Both the position numbers and the translations under genes were made by a program. The notes beneath the pieces are model-generated. The model saw only the letters and a program-made list of their open reading frames with translations, was not told the DNA's origin and ran no database searches. Positions 1-7,898 of a DNA stretch of 64,000 nucleotides are shown piece by piece (position 1 is the first letter of the stretch; every line of letters begins with the position of its first letter). Origin of the DNA: REEB506 sp040381035 (GTDB lineage: Bacteria > Pseudomonadota > Alphaproteobacteria > Caulobacterales > Aquidulcibacteraceae); the NCBI GenBank assembly GCA_040381035.1, contig JBEIHY010000001.1:1-64000 (forward strand). Direction: 5' to 3'.

Positions 1-535
1 CAGTGGGCGTCTTCGTAAGCATTGAAAAGCGACAGCTGCTGGCCGCCATGGACCTCATCAACCGTGTCATCGATGTCGAGCGTGATCGACGCGGGCGGTG
101 CGGTAAAGCTTTCGCAGAATTGCGCGATCAACGCATGGGCAGACGCACCAGCGTTTTCCTGTCTGGAGCATTCTCGAACCGGGAAATCGTGGGCTGGAAA
201 CATAGATCGAGCCCGGTCTCGGGCAGCCGGCCACAGGCCAACTTCAAAGCAGGGTCGCTGCGCAGACGATCGAAGTCATTGCCATCCTCATAGCCGCTTG
301 CGATCGCTAACATGCGTGCGCGTATGATCGAAGCGTGGGAGTGTTGCACTCGGCTCGGGCAGCGTCGATCGGTGAGCGCGCCGGCGAGCCTATCGCAGAA
401 CCCTTAGGCCCGATCCGCCGCCGCGAGAAGGCCCATGCCGCCGTCCGAACTGATGACGCCGCCATCGAAGGCGGGGCTGACTTTCTTGCGCGACACGCTT
501 GGCAAATCAAAAGCAAGTTCGGTATCCTTGACCAT
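1..535 (-). pseudogene. IS1380-family transposase remnant, 5' part, cut by window edge
   Basis: Reading the minus strand from an ATG at 535 gives a typical IS1380 transposase N-terminus (MVKDTELAFDLP, then KVSPAFDGGVISSDGGMGLL). An in-frame TAA at 406-404 interrupts it after AADRA. The same frame resumes with GFCDRLAGALTD and RARMLAIASGYEDGNDFD, and a stop at 130-128 ends it. In the next frame the protein continues with LDIDDTVDEVHGGQQLSLFN, which holds the first catalytic aspartate region of the DDE domain. The gene therefore carries one nonsense codon and one frameshift near 138-145 and cannot make an active transposase. The rest lies beyond the left edge. Family assignment rests on recognised motifs, not a search. 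Confidence 0.85.
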
Positions 536-727
536 GGTGAGTGCGCGCCCCAATGGCGCGCCAGATTTGAAATTTGACACCTAAAATCTACACCAAATCA
601 GAAACTTGCGCCATGCTCACCGGCGTTTTTCCGCCGCCCCGATGCATAATCCGGGTTAGCTCTCTGTTTTGTCAGTGGCGCGGGCGCTGGGCTTGTGATG
701 CACTGCGCGCAACGGATGGAGAGTTTG

Positions 728-1252
728 ATGCGCCCTTTATTGATCGCTTGCGCCTTGGCGTTTTTGGCCGCGCCGGCCTTGGCTGCGCCGGTGCAAATCA
801 CCCCCGCCACCGCCGCACCGGAATTCCAAACCAAGCTGGCGCGCGATATTGGCGCCAAGGAGCTGGCGGTCCTGTCCGATTATGCCGGCGACCTTTTGAC
901 CCGCGAACTGAGCGCCCGCGGCGCGCAAGTCGGCGCGCCCGGCGGGGTCACGATCTCAATCCTTGTCCATGACGCCACCCCGAGCAAACCAACCTTCCAA
1001 CAATTATGGAAAAAGCCCGGGCTGTCTTACGGTTTGAGCTTTGGTCTTGGCGGCGCCGACCTGGAGGCGACAATCACCAACGCCGCCGGCGCCAGCCAGA
1101 CCGTGCGCTACAAATGGTACGAGTCTGATATCACCCAGAGCTTCGCCGCCTGGACCTGGAGCGACGCCCATCGCGCCATCCGGCGTTTTGCGGTTCAAGT
1201 GGCAAAAGCCTATGCCGCAGCGCCGCCGGTCGCGCCGGCGGCGCAGGGCTGA
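728..1252 (+). CDS. secreted protein of unknown function
   Basis: This 174-residue protein starts with a clear Sec signal peptide (MRPLLIACALAFLAAPALAAP, likely cut after ALA). The start at 728 is preferred over upstream in-frame ATGs at 698 and 716 because GGAGAG lies just before it and the signal peptide begins there. The mature part is acidic to neutral, without cysteines or membrane segments, and has a central glycine-rich stretch (LSYGLSFGLGGADLEA) and a tryptophan-rich C-terminal helix region. It looks like a periplasmic protein. I do not recognise the family. It is followed convergently by queE, 10 bases away. Confidence 0.75.
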   Translation: MRPLLIACALAFLAAPALAAPVQITPATAAPEFQTKLARDIGAKELAVLSDYAGDLLTRELSARGAQVGAPGGVTISILVHDATPSKPTFQQLWKKPGLSYGLSFGLGGADLEATITNAAGASQTVRYKWYESDITQSFAAWTWSDAHRAIRRFAVQVAKAYAAAPPVAPAAQG

Positions 1253-1262
1253 AACGCCAGGT

Positions 1263-1892
1263 TCACGGTATGCCCAAAAGCTTGTGGGTTTGCAGGCTCA
1301 AGCGCCATTGCGGATGGGCAAGGCAATAGGCCAAAGCGGCTTGGGTGTTTTCGGCGCGGCGCGGCCCATCCATCGGCTGCAAGCTGAAACGCGCGAATGC
1401 AAGATGGGCAAAGTCTTCCGGATCAGCGCCCGCCTGGGGAAATACCAGCTTCAATTCATCGCCGCGGGTTTGTTTCAAAGCAGCGCCGGCCTTTGGGCTC
1501 ACCGTCAGCCAGTCGATGCCGGCCGGCGCCGCCACCGTGCCGTTGCTCTCCACAGCGACTTCAAACCCGGCCGCGTGCAGCGCCATGATCGCCGCCGCGT
1601 CCAACTGCAATAAGGGCTCGCCGCCGGTGCAGACAACCAAGGGCGGCCCGCCGCCCGGCCAAGCGGCGCCAACCGCGGCGGCGAGATCCTGCGCGCGCTC
1701 AAACTTGCCCCCGCCCGGCCCATCGGCTCCAACAAAGTCCGTGTCGCAGAATTGGCAGACAGCGCCAGCGCGGTCGGCTTCGCGCCCGGTCCACAGATTG
1801 CAGCCGGCAAAGCGCAAGAACACTGCCGGCCGGCCGACCTGCGCGCCCTCGCCCTGAAGGGTGAAATAGATTTCCTTGACGCTGTAGGTCAT
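1263..1892 (-). CDS. queE: 7-carboxy-7-deazaguanine synthase QueE
   Basis: Radical-SAM enzyme that contracts 6-carboxytetrahydropterin to 7-carboxy-7-deazaguanine in preQ0/queuosine synthesis. The 209-residue length fits. The N-terminus has the QueE hallmark YFTLQGEGAQVGRPAVFLR, followed by the cluster cysteines in FAGCNLW and CQFCDTDF. The spacing is C-x14-C-x2-C, the variant known from the Burkholderia-type QueE, rather than the common C-x3-C-x2-C. TGGEPLLQ (SAM-binding GGE) and the SPKAG segment are also present. It overlaps the upstream queC by four bases (ATGA), so the two are translationally coupled. Confidence 0.95.
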   Translation of the reverse strand: MTYSVKEIYFTLQGEGAQVGRPAVFLRFAGCNLWTGREADRAGAVCQFCDTDFVGADGPGGGKFERAQDLAAAVGAAWPGGGPPLVVCTGGEPLLQLDAAAIMALHAAGFEVAVESNGTVAAPAGIDWLTVSPKAGAALKQTRGDELKLVFPQAGADPEDFAHLAFARFSLQPMDGPRRAENTQAALAYCLAHPQWRLSLQTHKLLGIP

Positions 1893-2596
1893 GGCCCGGC
1901 CTGGTAGGCCGCCCAGCCGGCGGCGCGCAAGTCACACGCCGGACATTGGCCGCAGCCATAGCCCCAGTCATGGCGTTGGGTGCGGTCGCCGACATAACAG
2001 GTGTGGGTTTCTTCGCGAATGAGATCCACCAGCCCTGCCCCGGCCAAATGCTCCGTCAGCCGCCAAGTTTGCCCCTTGGTCAGATGCATAAGCGGCGTGT
2101 CGATCTTAAAGCCGCGGCCAATCCCCAAGCTCAGCGCCTGCGCCATCGAAGCGATCGTGTCGGCGCGGCAATCAGGATAGCCGGAATAATCGGTTTCGCA
2201 GACGCCGGTGACCAGCCGCTCCAGGCCGCGCATCTCGGCCACCGCCGCCGCATATGTTAAAAACACCAGGTTGCGGGCGGGCACAAAGGTGTTGGGCAGA
2301 CCGTCGGGGCGCAGACCGAAATCACCGATGCCGGTCAAGGCCGTCTCGGCGATCGCGCCGAAGCTGCGAATATCGATGACATGATCGGGCCCCAACCGGG
2401 CGCGCCAGGCCGGAACCAGCGCCCCGATCGCGGCCAGCACGAGCGGCCGCTGAACCAGCTCAATCGCGTGGCGTTGGCCATAATCGAACCCGATCGTCTC
2501 GACCCGCTCATACCGGGCCAGCGCCCAAGCCAGGCAAGTGGCGCTGTCCTGGCCGGCGGAGAATAAAACCAAGGCAGTATTTGCGGCGGGCGTCAT
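1889..2596 (-). CDS. queC: 7-cyano-7-deazaguanine synthase QueC
   Basis: ATP-dependent enzyme converting 7-carboxy-7-deazaguanine to preQ0, the step after QueE. The PP-loop is seen as LVLFSAGQDSATCLAWA near the N-terminus, and the zinc-binding cysteines near the C-terminus as HTCYVGD and YGCGQCPACDLRA. I chose the ATG at 2596 (protein begins MTPAANTALVLFSAG, 235 residues) because homologues start just before the PP-loop. An in-frame ATG at 2632 would add 12 residues and overlap the divergent cutA start. queC and queE form a two-gene operon; queD and queF are not in the window. Confidence 0.95.
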   Translation of the reverse strand: MTPAANTALVLFSAGQDSATCLAWALARYERVETIGFDYGQRHAIELVQRPLVLAAIGALVPAWRARLGPDHVIDIRSFGAIAETALTGIGDFGLRPDGLPNTFVPARNLVFLTYAAAVAEMRGLERLVTGVCETDYSGYPDCRADTIASMAQALSLGIGRGFKIDTPLMHLTKGQTWRLTEHLAGAGLVDLIREETHTCYVGDRTQRHDWGYGCGQCPACDLRAAGWAAYQAGP

Positions 2597-2630
2597 GGCG
2601 CCTAGATAGGCCGACACAGGAGCAAACGCC

Positions 2631-2963
2631 ATGGACGAGGTCGTGATCCTCTACACCACTTGGCCCGACGCCGAAGCCGCGCTGGCCTGCGGCCGGGCGC
2701 TGATGCGCGAAGGGCTGGCGGCGTGCGTGAATGTGCTGCCGGGCATGCGCGCGGTCTATCGCTGGCAAGGCGCCGTCGCGGAAGGCCAAGAGGCGGTCAT
2801 GCTGGTCAAGACCGTCCGCGCCCAGGCTGATGGCGTGCGTGACCATCTCGCCGCCGCCATCGGCTATGACGTGCCCATGATCCTCGCCCTGCCCGCCGAT
2901 CCCGACCTTAGCCATCCGGCCAGCCTCGCTTGGATCGCCGCCGAAGCGGTTGGCGCAGGGTGA
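2631..2963 (+). CDS. cutA: divalent-cation tolerance protein CutA
   Basis: A 110-residue CutA1-family protein, a small trimeric cytosolic protein linked to copper and divalent metal tolerance, of uncertain biochemical role. The family pattern is visible: a beta strand with VVILYTTWPD, then LAACVNVLPGMRAVYRWQG and the acidic EGQEAVMLVKT, with YDVPMILALP near the end. It is divergent from queC, with start codons only about 34 bases apart, so the two promoters or leaders must overlap the opposite gene. Confidence 0.93.
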   Translation: MDEVVILYTTWPDAEAALACGRALMREGLAACVNVLPGMRAVYRWQGAVAEGQEAVMLVKTVRAQADGVRDHLAAAIGYDVPMILALPADPDLSHPASLAWIAAEAVGAG

Positions 2964-3031
2964 GCCTGTGGCCGGCGGGCCGCAGCGGCGGCGAAATCAC
3001 AGTGAACACCGCCGCCAACACCATTGCACGG

Positions 3032-3060
3032 TTGACAGGCAGCCCGGTCCGACATGCTAT
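3032..3060 (+). promoter_or_regulatory. predicted sigma70-type promoter of the TonB receptor gene
   Basis: TTGACA at 3032-3037 and TGCTAT at 3055-3060 are separated by exactly 17 bases, a consensus-like spacing. The site lies about 100 bases upstream of the receptor start at 3161, leaving an untranslated leader of roughly 95 nt. No operator was recognised in this leader. Confidence 0.55.
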
Positions 3061-3160
3061 GGAGCGACTGTCTTGGGAGCCTTGATTAAGGTTTCTCAAA
3101 CCATAACCGAATAGCTGAGCTTTGCCCGCCAGAGGCGACTCGGCAGGGGAGGAGTACCTA

Positions 3161-5938
3161 ATGTCTTTCAAATCACGCTCGAAATTTCCCATGTTCAGCG
3201 GCGCTTCATTGGCGGCCTTGTTGTTGGCCCCTGGCGCGCTCGCCCAGCAAGCGGCGCCGGCGCCGAAGCCGGCCGCGCCGTCGACCGGCGGCATTGAAGA
3301 AGTGGTCGTCACCGCCGAACGTCGCGAAGCCGCCCTGCAAAGTGTGCCGATCGCGGTTTCCGCCTTCACCCCGGAAACGCTGGACAAGCTGCAAATCGCC
3401 GGCGGTCCTGATCTGGTCACCGCCGTGCCGAGCGTGTCGTTCTCCAAGGGCAACTTCACCGGCTACAACTTCGCGATCCGCGGCATCGGCTCCAAATCGG
3501 TTGGCGTGGCGGGCGACGCGGGCACCTCGGTTCACCTCAACGGCGCCCCGTTGGTATCGAACAGCCTGTTTGAATCCGAGTTCTTCGATGTCGAGCGCGT
3601 TGAAGTTCTGCGCGGCCCGCAAGGCACCCTTTATGGCCGCAACGCCACGGGCGGCGTTATCAACGTCATCACTAAGAAGCCGAGCAACAAGTTTGAAGCG
3701 TTCGCGCAGGGAACCGGCGGAAACTACGGCTCGTACCGCGGCGAAGGCATGGTCAATGTGCCAATCGGCGAAATTGGCGGCCTGCGCGTCGCGGGCGCTT
3801 ATCTGAAGCGCGATGGCTTCGCCAAGAACGCCACGACCGGCAACGATATTGACGGCCGTGATTTATGGTCGCTGCGCGCCACGCTCGGCATCAACCTCGG
3901 CGACGCCGCCGATGTTTGGGTCTCCTATGAGAAATTCAAGGAAGACGACAACCGCCTGCGCTCCGGCAAGCAATACTGTATCAAAGACCCGACCAAGACG
4001 AACCTGGCCGGTGTGCCGGTAAGCGGACTGGTTGCTGGTTTTATCAACCAGGGTTGCTTGCCGGGCGACATGCTGAAATCGCGTCAGACACTGAACAGCC
4101 AAGCGACGCTGGGCGGCCTGCTTGGCAACGTTACTGGCAACCTGATCACGGGCGACGCCTTCGCCGGTAAGTTGATCCCGGCCGATATCCGCACAATCGA
4201 AGCGGCTTTTGACCCGCGCTATCGCGCCGATTCCGAAATCTATCAGCTGAACTTCAAGTGGGACCTTACGGACAACCTGCAGTTTAACCTGAACGGCACA
4301 AGGTCCACAGGCGGTGTGTTCTCGAACGAAGATTATAACAAGGTCAACGCGCCGGGCACCTTTAACACGATCCCGGGCTTGGCTCCCGGCGGCGTCGTTT
4401 CCGATCCACAGCTCGGCGCCTCCAATCGCTTCCGGACCTACGATATTTCACAAGGCAACAGCAGCCAGACCAGCGTCGAGGCACGGATTGCCTCCTCGTT
4501 TGAGGGTCCGTTCAATTACAGCCTAGGCTACATCAATATTAAGGTTGAAAATAAGGCTGATTATTATGTGTTCTCAAATACACTGACGGCGAATGCCCTG
4601 GCGACCGGCACCGCGGTGGATTTCTCAAATCCAACTGGGCCCACGATTGAATCGCGGGTCAATAACAGCGGTCGCAACTACTACTTGAACTCACAGCCTT
4701 ATTTCTTGAACGCCTCAGCGATTTTCGGCGAAGTCTATCTCGACCTGACGGACACGCTGAAATTCACCGGCGGCTTGCGCCAAACGTCTGACGCCAAGCG
4801 GGTGGTCAACAATCAGCCGGCCTTGCTGGTGTCCAATGCAACCCTGCCCTTGGCCGTCACCGCGCCCACCAACGCGTATTTTACCAGCAACGCCCTGCCC
4901 GATCGCGCCAGCTTCAGGGAAATGACCGGCCGGGCCGGTTTCGATTGGAAAGTCGCCGACGACAATCTTCTCTATGCTTTCTACAGTCGCGGCTACAAAG
5001 GCGGCGGTATCAACCCGGCCCCTTCGCTCGGCGTCGCTCCGGTCAAACCGACCTTCGACCCTGAGTTCGTGACCTCCTACGAGGTCGGATCGAAGAACAA
5101 ATTTGCCGACGGGAAAGTCCAGCTGAACCTGACCGGCTTTTACTACGACTACCAAGGCTATCAGATCTCGCAGATCATCAATCGCACCTCGCTCAACGAA
5201 AACGTTGACGCTAAGGTCCAGGGCCTCGAAGTCGAGTCGATTTTTGCCCCGAACGACAAATGGCTGTTCACCTTCAATGCTGGCTTTAACAAGAGCGAGA
5301 TTTTGAAGGGAGCCTCAGTCAATTCGCTTGATATGACCCAAGGCGATCCGGCTTTCACCGTCATTAAGGCGGCGAACACCTCCAACTGCATGGTGCCGAC
5401 CGCGGCATTGGCTCAATTGATCGCCATCGGCCAGACTGTTCCAGGGGTTGGCGTGCCGAACCCGACAGGCCTGAACGGCTTCTTGTTAGGCGCCGGCGCC
5501 ACGAACCTGCTCGGCGCGTGCGACGGTGCGTTCAGAGCGCTCGGCGTTGTGCCCTCCGCCGGTAAACCCGTACAACTGACGGGCAAGGAATTGCCGAACG
5601 CGCCGTCTGTGACGGCTTCGTTCTCGGCAAACTATGTCCAGCCGCTGAATGACACCTGGAACATGGTGTTCAATGGCAGTTTCTATTATCAGGGCGAAAG
5701 CTTTGCACGGATCTACAATTCGACCTCGGACGAGCTGCCGTCTTGGCAGACCGCAAACTTCTCTCTCGCGCTTGAAAACGGCAGTAACGACTTGACCGTC
5801 AAACTCTTTGTCAAGAACGCGTTTGAAGAAGAAGCCGTCACCGACAAGTACTATACCGACGCAAGCTCGGGCTTGTTCACCAACGCCTTCTTCATCGAGC
5901 CGCGCACCTATGGTCTGACCGTTTCCAAGAAGTGGTAA
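3161..5938 (+). CDS. TonB-dependent outer-membrane receptor
   Basis: A 925-residue outer-membrane receptor for energised uptake of an unknown ligand. The ATG at 3161 is preceded by GGGGAGGAG at ideal distance and opens a signal peptide ending at about ALAQQ. A Pro/Ala linker leads to the TonB box EEVVVTAERRE near residue 50. The plug domain follows, with VEVLRGPQGTLYGRNATGG and INVITKKP. The rest is a 22-strand-type barrel ending in the aromatic VSKKW. The layout (long loops, TonB box IEEVVVTAERR) is typical of the expanded receptor families of Caulobacterales and Sphingomonadales. It stands alone with its own promoter and terminator, so the substrate cannot be inferred. Confidence 0.95.
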   Translation: MSFKSRSKFPMFSGASLAALLLAPGALAQQAAPAPKPAAPSTGGIEEVVVTAERREAALQSVPIAVSAFTPETLDKLQIAGGPDLVTAVPSVSFSKGNFTGYNFAIRGIGSKSVGVAGDAGTSVHLNGAPLVSNSLFESEFFDVERVEVLRGPQGTLYGRNATGGVINVITKKPSNKFEAFAQGTGGNYGSYRGEGMVNVPIGEIGGLRVAGAYLKRDGFAKNATTGNDIDGRDLWSLRATLGINLGDAADVWVSYEKFKEDDNRLRSGKQYCIKDPTKTNLAGVPVSGLVAGFINQGCLPGDMLKSRQTLNSQATLGGLLGNVTGNLITGDAFAGKLIPADIRTIEAAFDPRYRADSEIYQLNFKWDLTDNLQFNLNGTRSTGGVFSNEDYNKVNAPGTFNTIPGLAPGGVVSDPQLGASNRFRTYDISQGNSSQTSVEARIASSFEGPFNYSLGYINIKVENKADYYVFSNTLTANALATGTAVDFSNPTGPTIESRVNNSGRNYYLNSQPYFLNASAIFGEVYLDLTDTLKFTGGLRQTSDAKRVVNNQPALLVSNATLPLAVTAPTNAYFTSNALPDRASFREMTGRAGFDWKVADDNLLYAFYSRGYKGGGINPAPSLGVAPVKPTFDPEFVTSYEVGSKNKFADGKVQLNLTGFYYDYQGYQISQIINRTSLNENVDAKVQGLEVESIFAPNDKWLFTFNAGFNKSEILKGASVNSLDMTQGDPAFTVIKAANTSNCMVPTAALAQLIAIGQTVPGVGVPNPTGLNGFLLGAGATNLLGACDGAFRALGVVPSAGKPVQLTGKELPNAPSVTASFSANYVQPLNDTWNMVFNGSFYYQGESFARIYNSTSDELPSWQTANFSLALENGSNDLTVKLFVKNAFEEEAVTDKYYTDASSGLFTNAFFIEPRTYGLTVSKKW

Positions 5939-5967
5939 GATCAAGCCAGGATTGGGGATCGATCCTG

Positions 5968-5997
5968 AAGGGGAGCCGCGAGCGGCTCCCCTTTTTC
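5968..5997 (+). terminator. rho-independent terminator after the TonB receptor
   Basis: AGGGGAGCCG (5969-5978) and CGGCTCCCCT (5983-5992) form a perfect 10-bp GC-rich stem with a CGAG loop, followed by a T-run. It starts 30 bases after the receptor stop codon. Confidence 0.93.
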
Positions 5998-6059
5998 TTT
6001 GTCCCGGTTCTTTGTCTCCCGGGCTTGCTGCGCTGGCATTGGACAGCGCCCCCGCCGGC

Positions 6060-7898
6060 ATGGGATTCTGCGCTACTGATTCCCGCCGCCTGCGGCGCCG
6101 CCCCCGAAGTGCCTTGTCCCATCCGCTCCGCCCCGTTCTGCTGGCCGCAAGCCTCGCCGCAATCAGCCTCGCCGCCTCCGCTGGCGAGGGCGCAAGCCCG
6201 GTCCGCGTTGAGGGCCTGACCGACAAGACCCTGCGCGCCAGCTTCCTCGCCACCCTGCCCGCCCGCGACGACCCGCAAAGCCTGTTTGAAGCCGAACGAA
6301 TCGCCGAAGAAGCCGCCACCATCGCTGCCGCCTGGCTGCGCGCGGAGGGCTTCTATCAGGGCGAAGCCGCCGCCATCGCCGATGACGATCCCCCGCGCGC
6401 CACACTGAAAATCTCCACTGGCCCGCGCTTTACCTTCGACGAGCCGGCGATCACCTTCGCCACCGCCCGCCCGCCGCCGGCCGCCACCGCCGCCCTCCTG
6501 AAAGCCGTGGCGGCTCATGTCAGCGCCGCTGCGCCTGCCCGCAGCGAAGCGGTGCGCGCCGCCGAAACCGACGCCGTTGCGGCGTTGCGTGCGGCCGGTT
6601 TCGCTGACGCCAAGGCAGTCCCGCGGCGGGCCGTTGTCGATCACGCCCGCACCGCCATGGCGCTCACCTTCACCTTCGATCTCGTCGCACCAGACCCGGT
6701 GCGCCTGGGCGGCGTCACTCTCGACCCGCCATCCGCCTTGACCCCGCAGGCCCTTGCCGCCGCCACGCCGTGGCGCGCGGGCGATCGCTACAGCCCTGAA
6801 GCGCTCGCCGATCTGCGCCGCGCCTTGCAAGCCAGCGGCGCGTTTTCGCGCGTCGATATCCGCCTGGCCGACTCCGATGACGCCGCCGGCCTGCGCCCGA
6901 TCCTGGTCAGCGTCGACCGCGCCCCGCCACGCACGCTCGATCTTTCGGCGTCGTGGTCGTCCAGCGAAGGCCCCGGCGCCACCGCCGCCTGGACTTATCG
7001 CAACGCCTTGAAGCGCGGCGACACCGTTGGCCTTGGGGTCACGCTGGCGGAAAACGAACAGCAAGTGCGCCTGTCATTCAGCGAACCGCGCGGCGCCGAT
7101 GTCACCCGCCGCGCCGGCCTGACGCTGTTGCGCGAAGACGCCGAACCTTTCCGCCAAACCGGCGCTGAACTTGGCGTCTCGCTGGACACGCTGGCCACCG
7201 CCCGGCGCGGCTTCAGCCTCGGCGCCGCGCTGAGCGCCAGCCGCTTTGACGCTGCCGCCGGCGTTGGCGACGCCACCGTCCTGAGCGGTTATGTCGAAGC
7301 CCGGCGCAACAGCGCCGATGACCGCTTCGATCCCACGCGCGGCGTCATCCTGTCGGCGCGGCTGGAGCCGGCGATTGCATTCGCCGCCGCCGCCACAGGT
7401 TTTGTGCGCGGCCTTGCTGAGGCCCGCGCTTACGCCTCACCGGGCGCAGCCGATAACGCCCGCCGCACCCGCGCCACACTTGCCGGCCGGCTGAAACTCG
7501 GCTGGGTCGCGCCGGTCTATGGTGAGGCCCGCGATCTGCCGCTGGACCGGCGCTTTTATGCCGGCGGCGGCGGCTCCGTGCGCGGTTATGGGTTTCGCTC
7601 GATCTTTCCCGCCCCAGACGCTGCCCGCGCTATCCCACCCGGCGGGCGCGGCTTGATCGAAACCTCCGTGGAAACGCGCCTGCGCGTGGCGCAGAATTGG
7701 GGCCTCACCGCCTTTGTCGATAGCGCAACCGTGTTTGACAATGAAGGCGCCGCCCCTGGCATACGCTTCGGCGCCGGCATCGGCGTGCGCTATGATTTGG
7801 GCTTTGCGCCGCTGCGCCTGGACGTGGCGGTTCCCATCGATCGGCGCGCACAGGATGCGCCAGCGGCGGTTTATCTCAGTCTCGGTCAGGCGTTTTGA
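6060..7898 (+). CDS. tamA: TamA-like outer-membrane assembly protein (BamA/Omp85 superfamily)
   Basis: Outer-membrane subunit of the translocation and assembly module: POTRA repeats in the N-terminal half, then a 16-strand barrel. The basic N-terminus (DSRRLRRRPR) is followed by a hydrophobic signal (PVLLAASLAAISLAASA). The barrel shows the Omp85 family motif as FYAGGGGSVRGYGFRS and ends with a terminal phenylalanine (YLSLGQAF). From 6060 it is about 612 residues, close to TamA. The start is uncertain: no good ribosome site precedes 6060, and a TTG at 6114 directly before SHPLRPVLL is an alternative. The stop overlaps the tamB start (TGATG), giving tight coupling with its partner. Confidence 0.9.
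   Translation: MGFCATDSRRLRRRPRSALSHPLRPVLLAASLAAISLAASAGEGASPVRVEGLTDKTLRASFLATLPARDDPQSLFEAERIAEEAATIAAAWLRAEGFYQGEAAAIADDDPPRATLKISTGPRFTFDEPAITFATARPPPAATAALLKAVAAHVSAAAPARSEAVRAAETDAVAALRAAGFADAKAVPRRAVVDHARTAMALTFTFDLVAPDPVRLGGVTLDPPSALTPQALAAATPWRAGDRYSPEALADLRRALQASGAFSRVDIRLADSDDAAGLRPILVSVDRAPPRTLDLSASWSSSEGPGATAAWTYRNALKRGDTVGLGVTLAENEQQVRLSFSEPRGADVTRRAGLTLLREDAEPFRQTGAELGVSLDTLATARRGFSLGAALSASRFDAAAGVGDATVLSGYVEARRNSADDRFDPTRGVILSARLEPAIAFAAAATGFVRGLAEARAYASPGAADNARRTRATLAGRLKLGWVAPVYGEARDLPLDRRFYAGGGGSVRGYGFRSIFPAPDAARAIPPGGRGLIETSVETRLRVAQNWGLTAFVDSATVFDNEGAAPGIRFGAGIGVRYDLGFAPLRLDVAVPIDRRAQDAPAAVYLSLGQAF

Noticed and set aside
1889..2631. Possible preQ1 riboswitch near queC
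   Set aside because: queC and cutA starts are only 34 bases apart and no H-type pseudoknot or conserved core was seen in that space.
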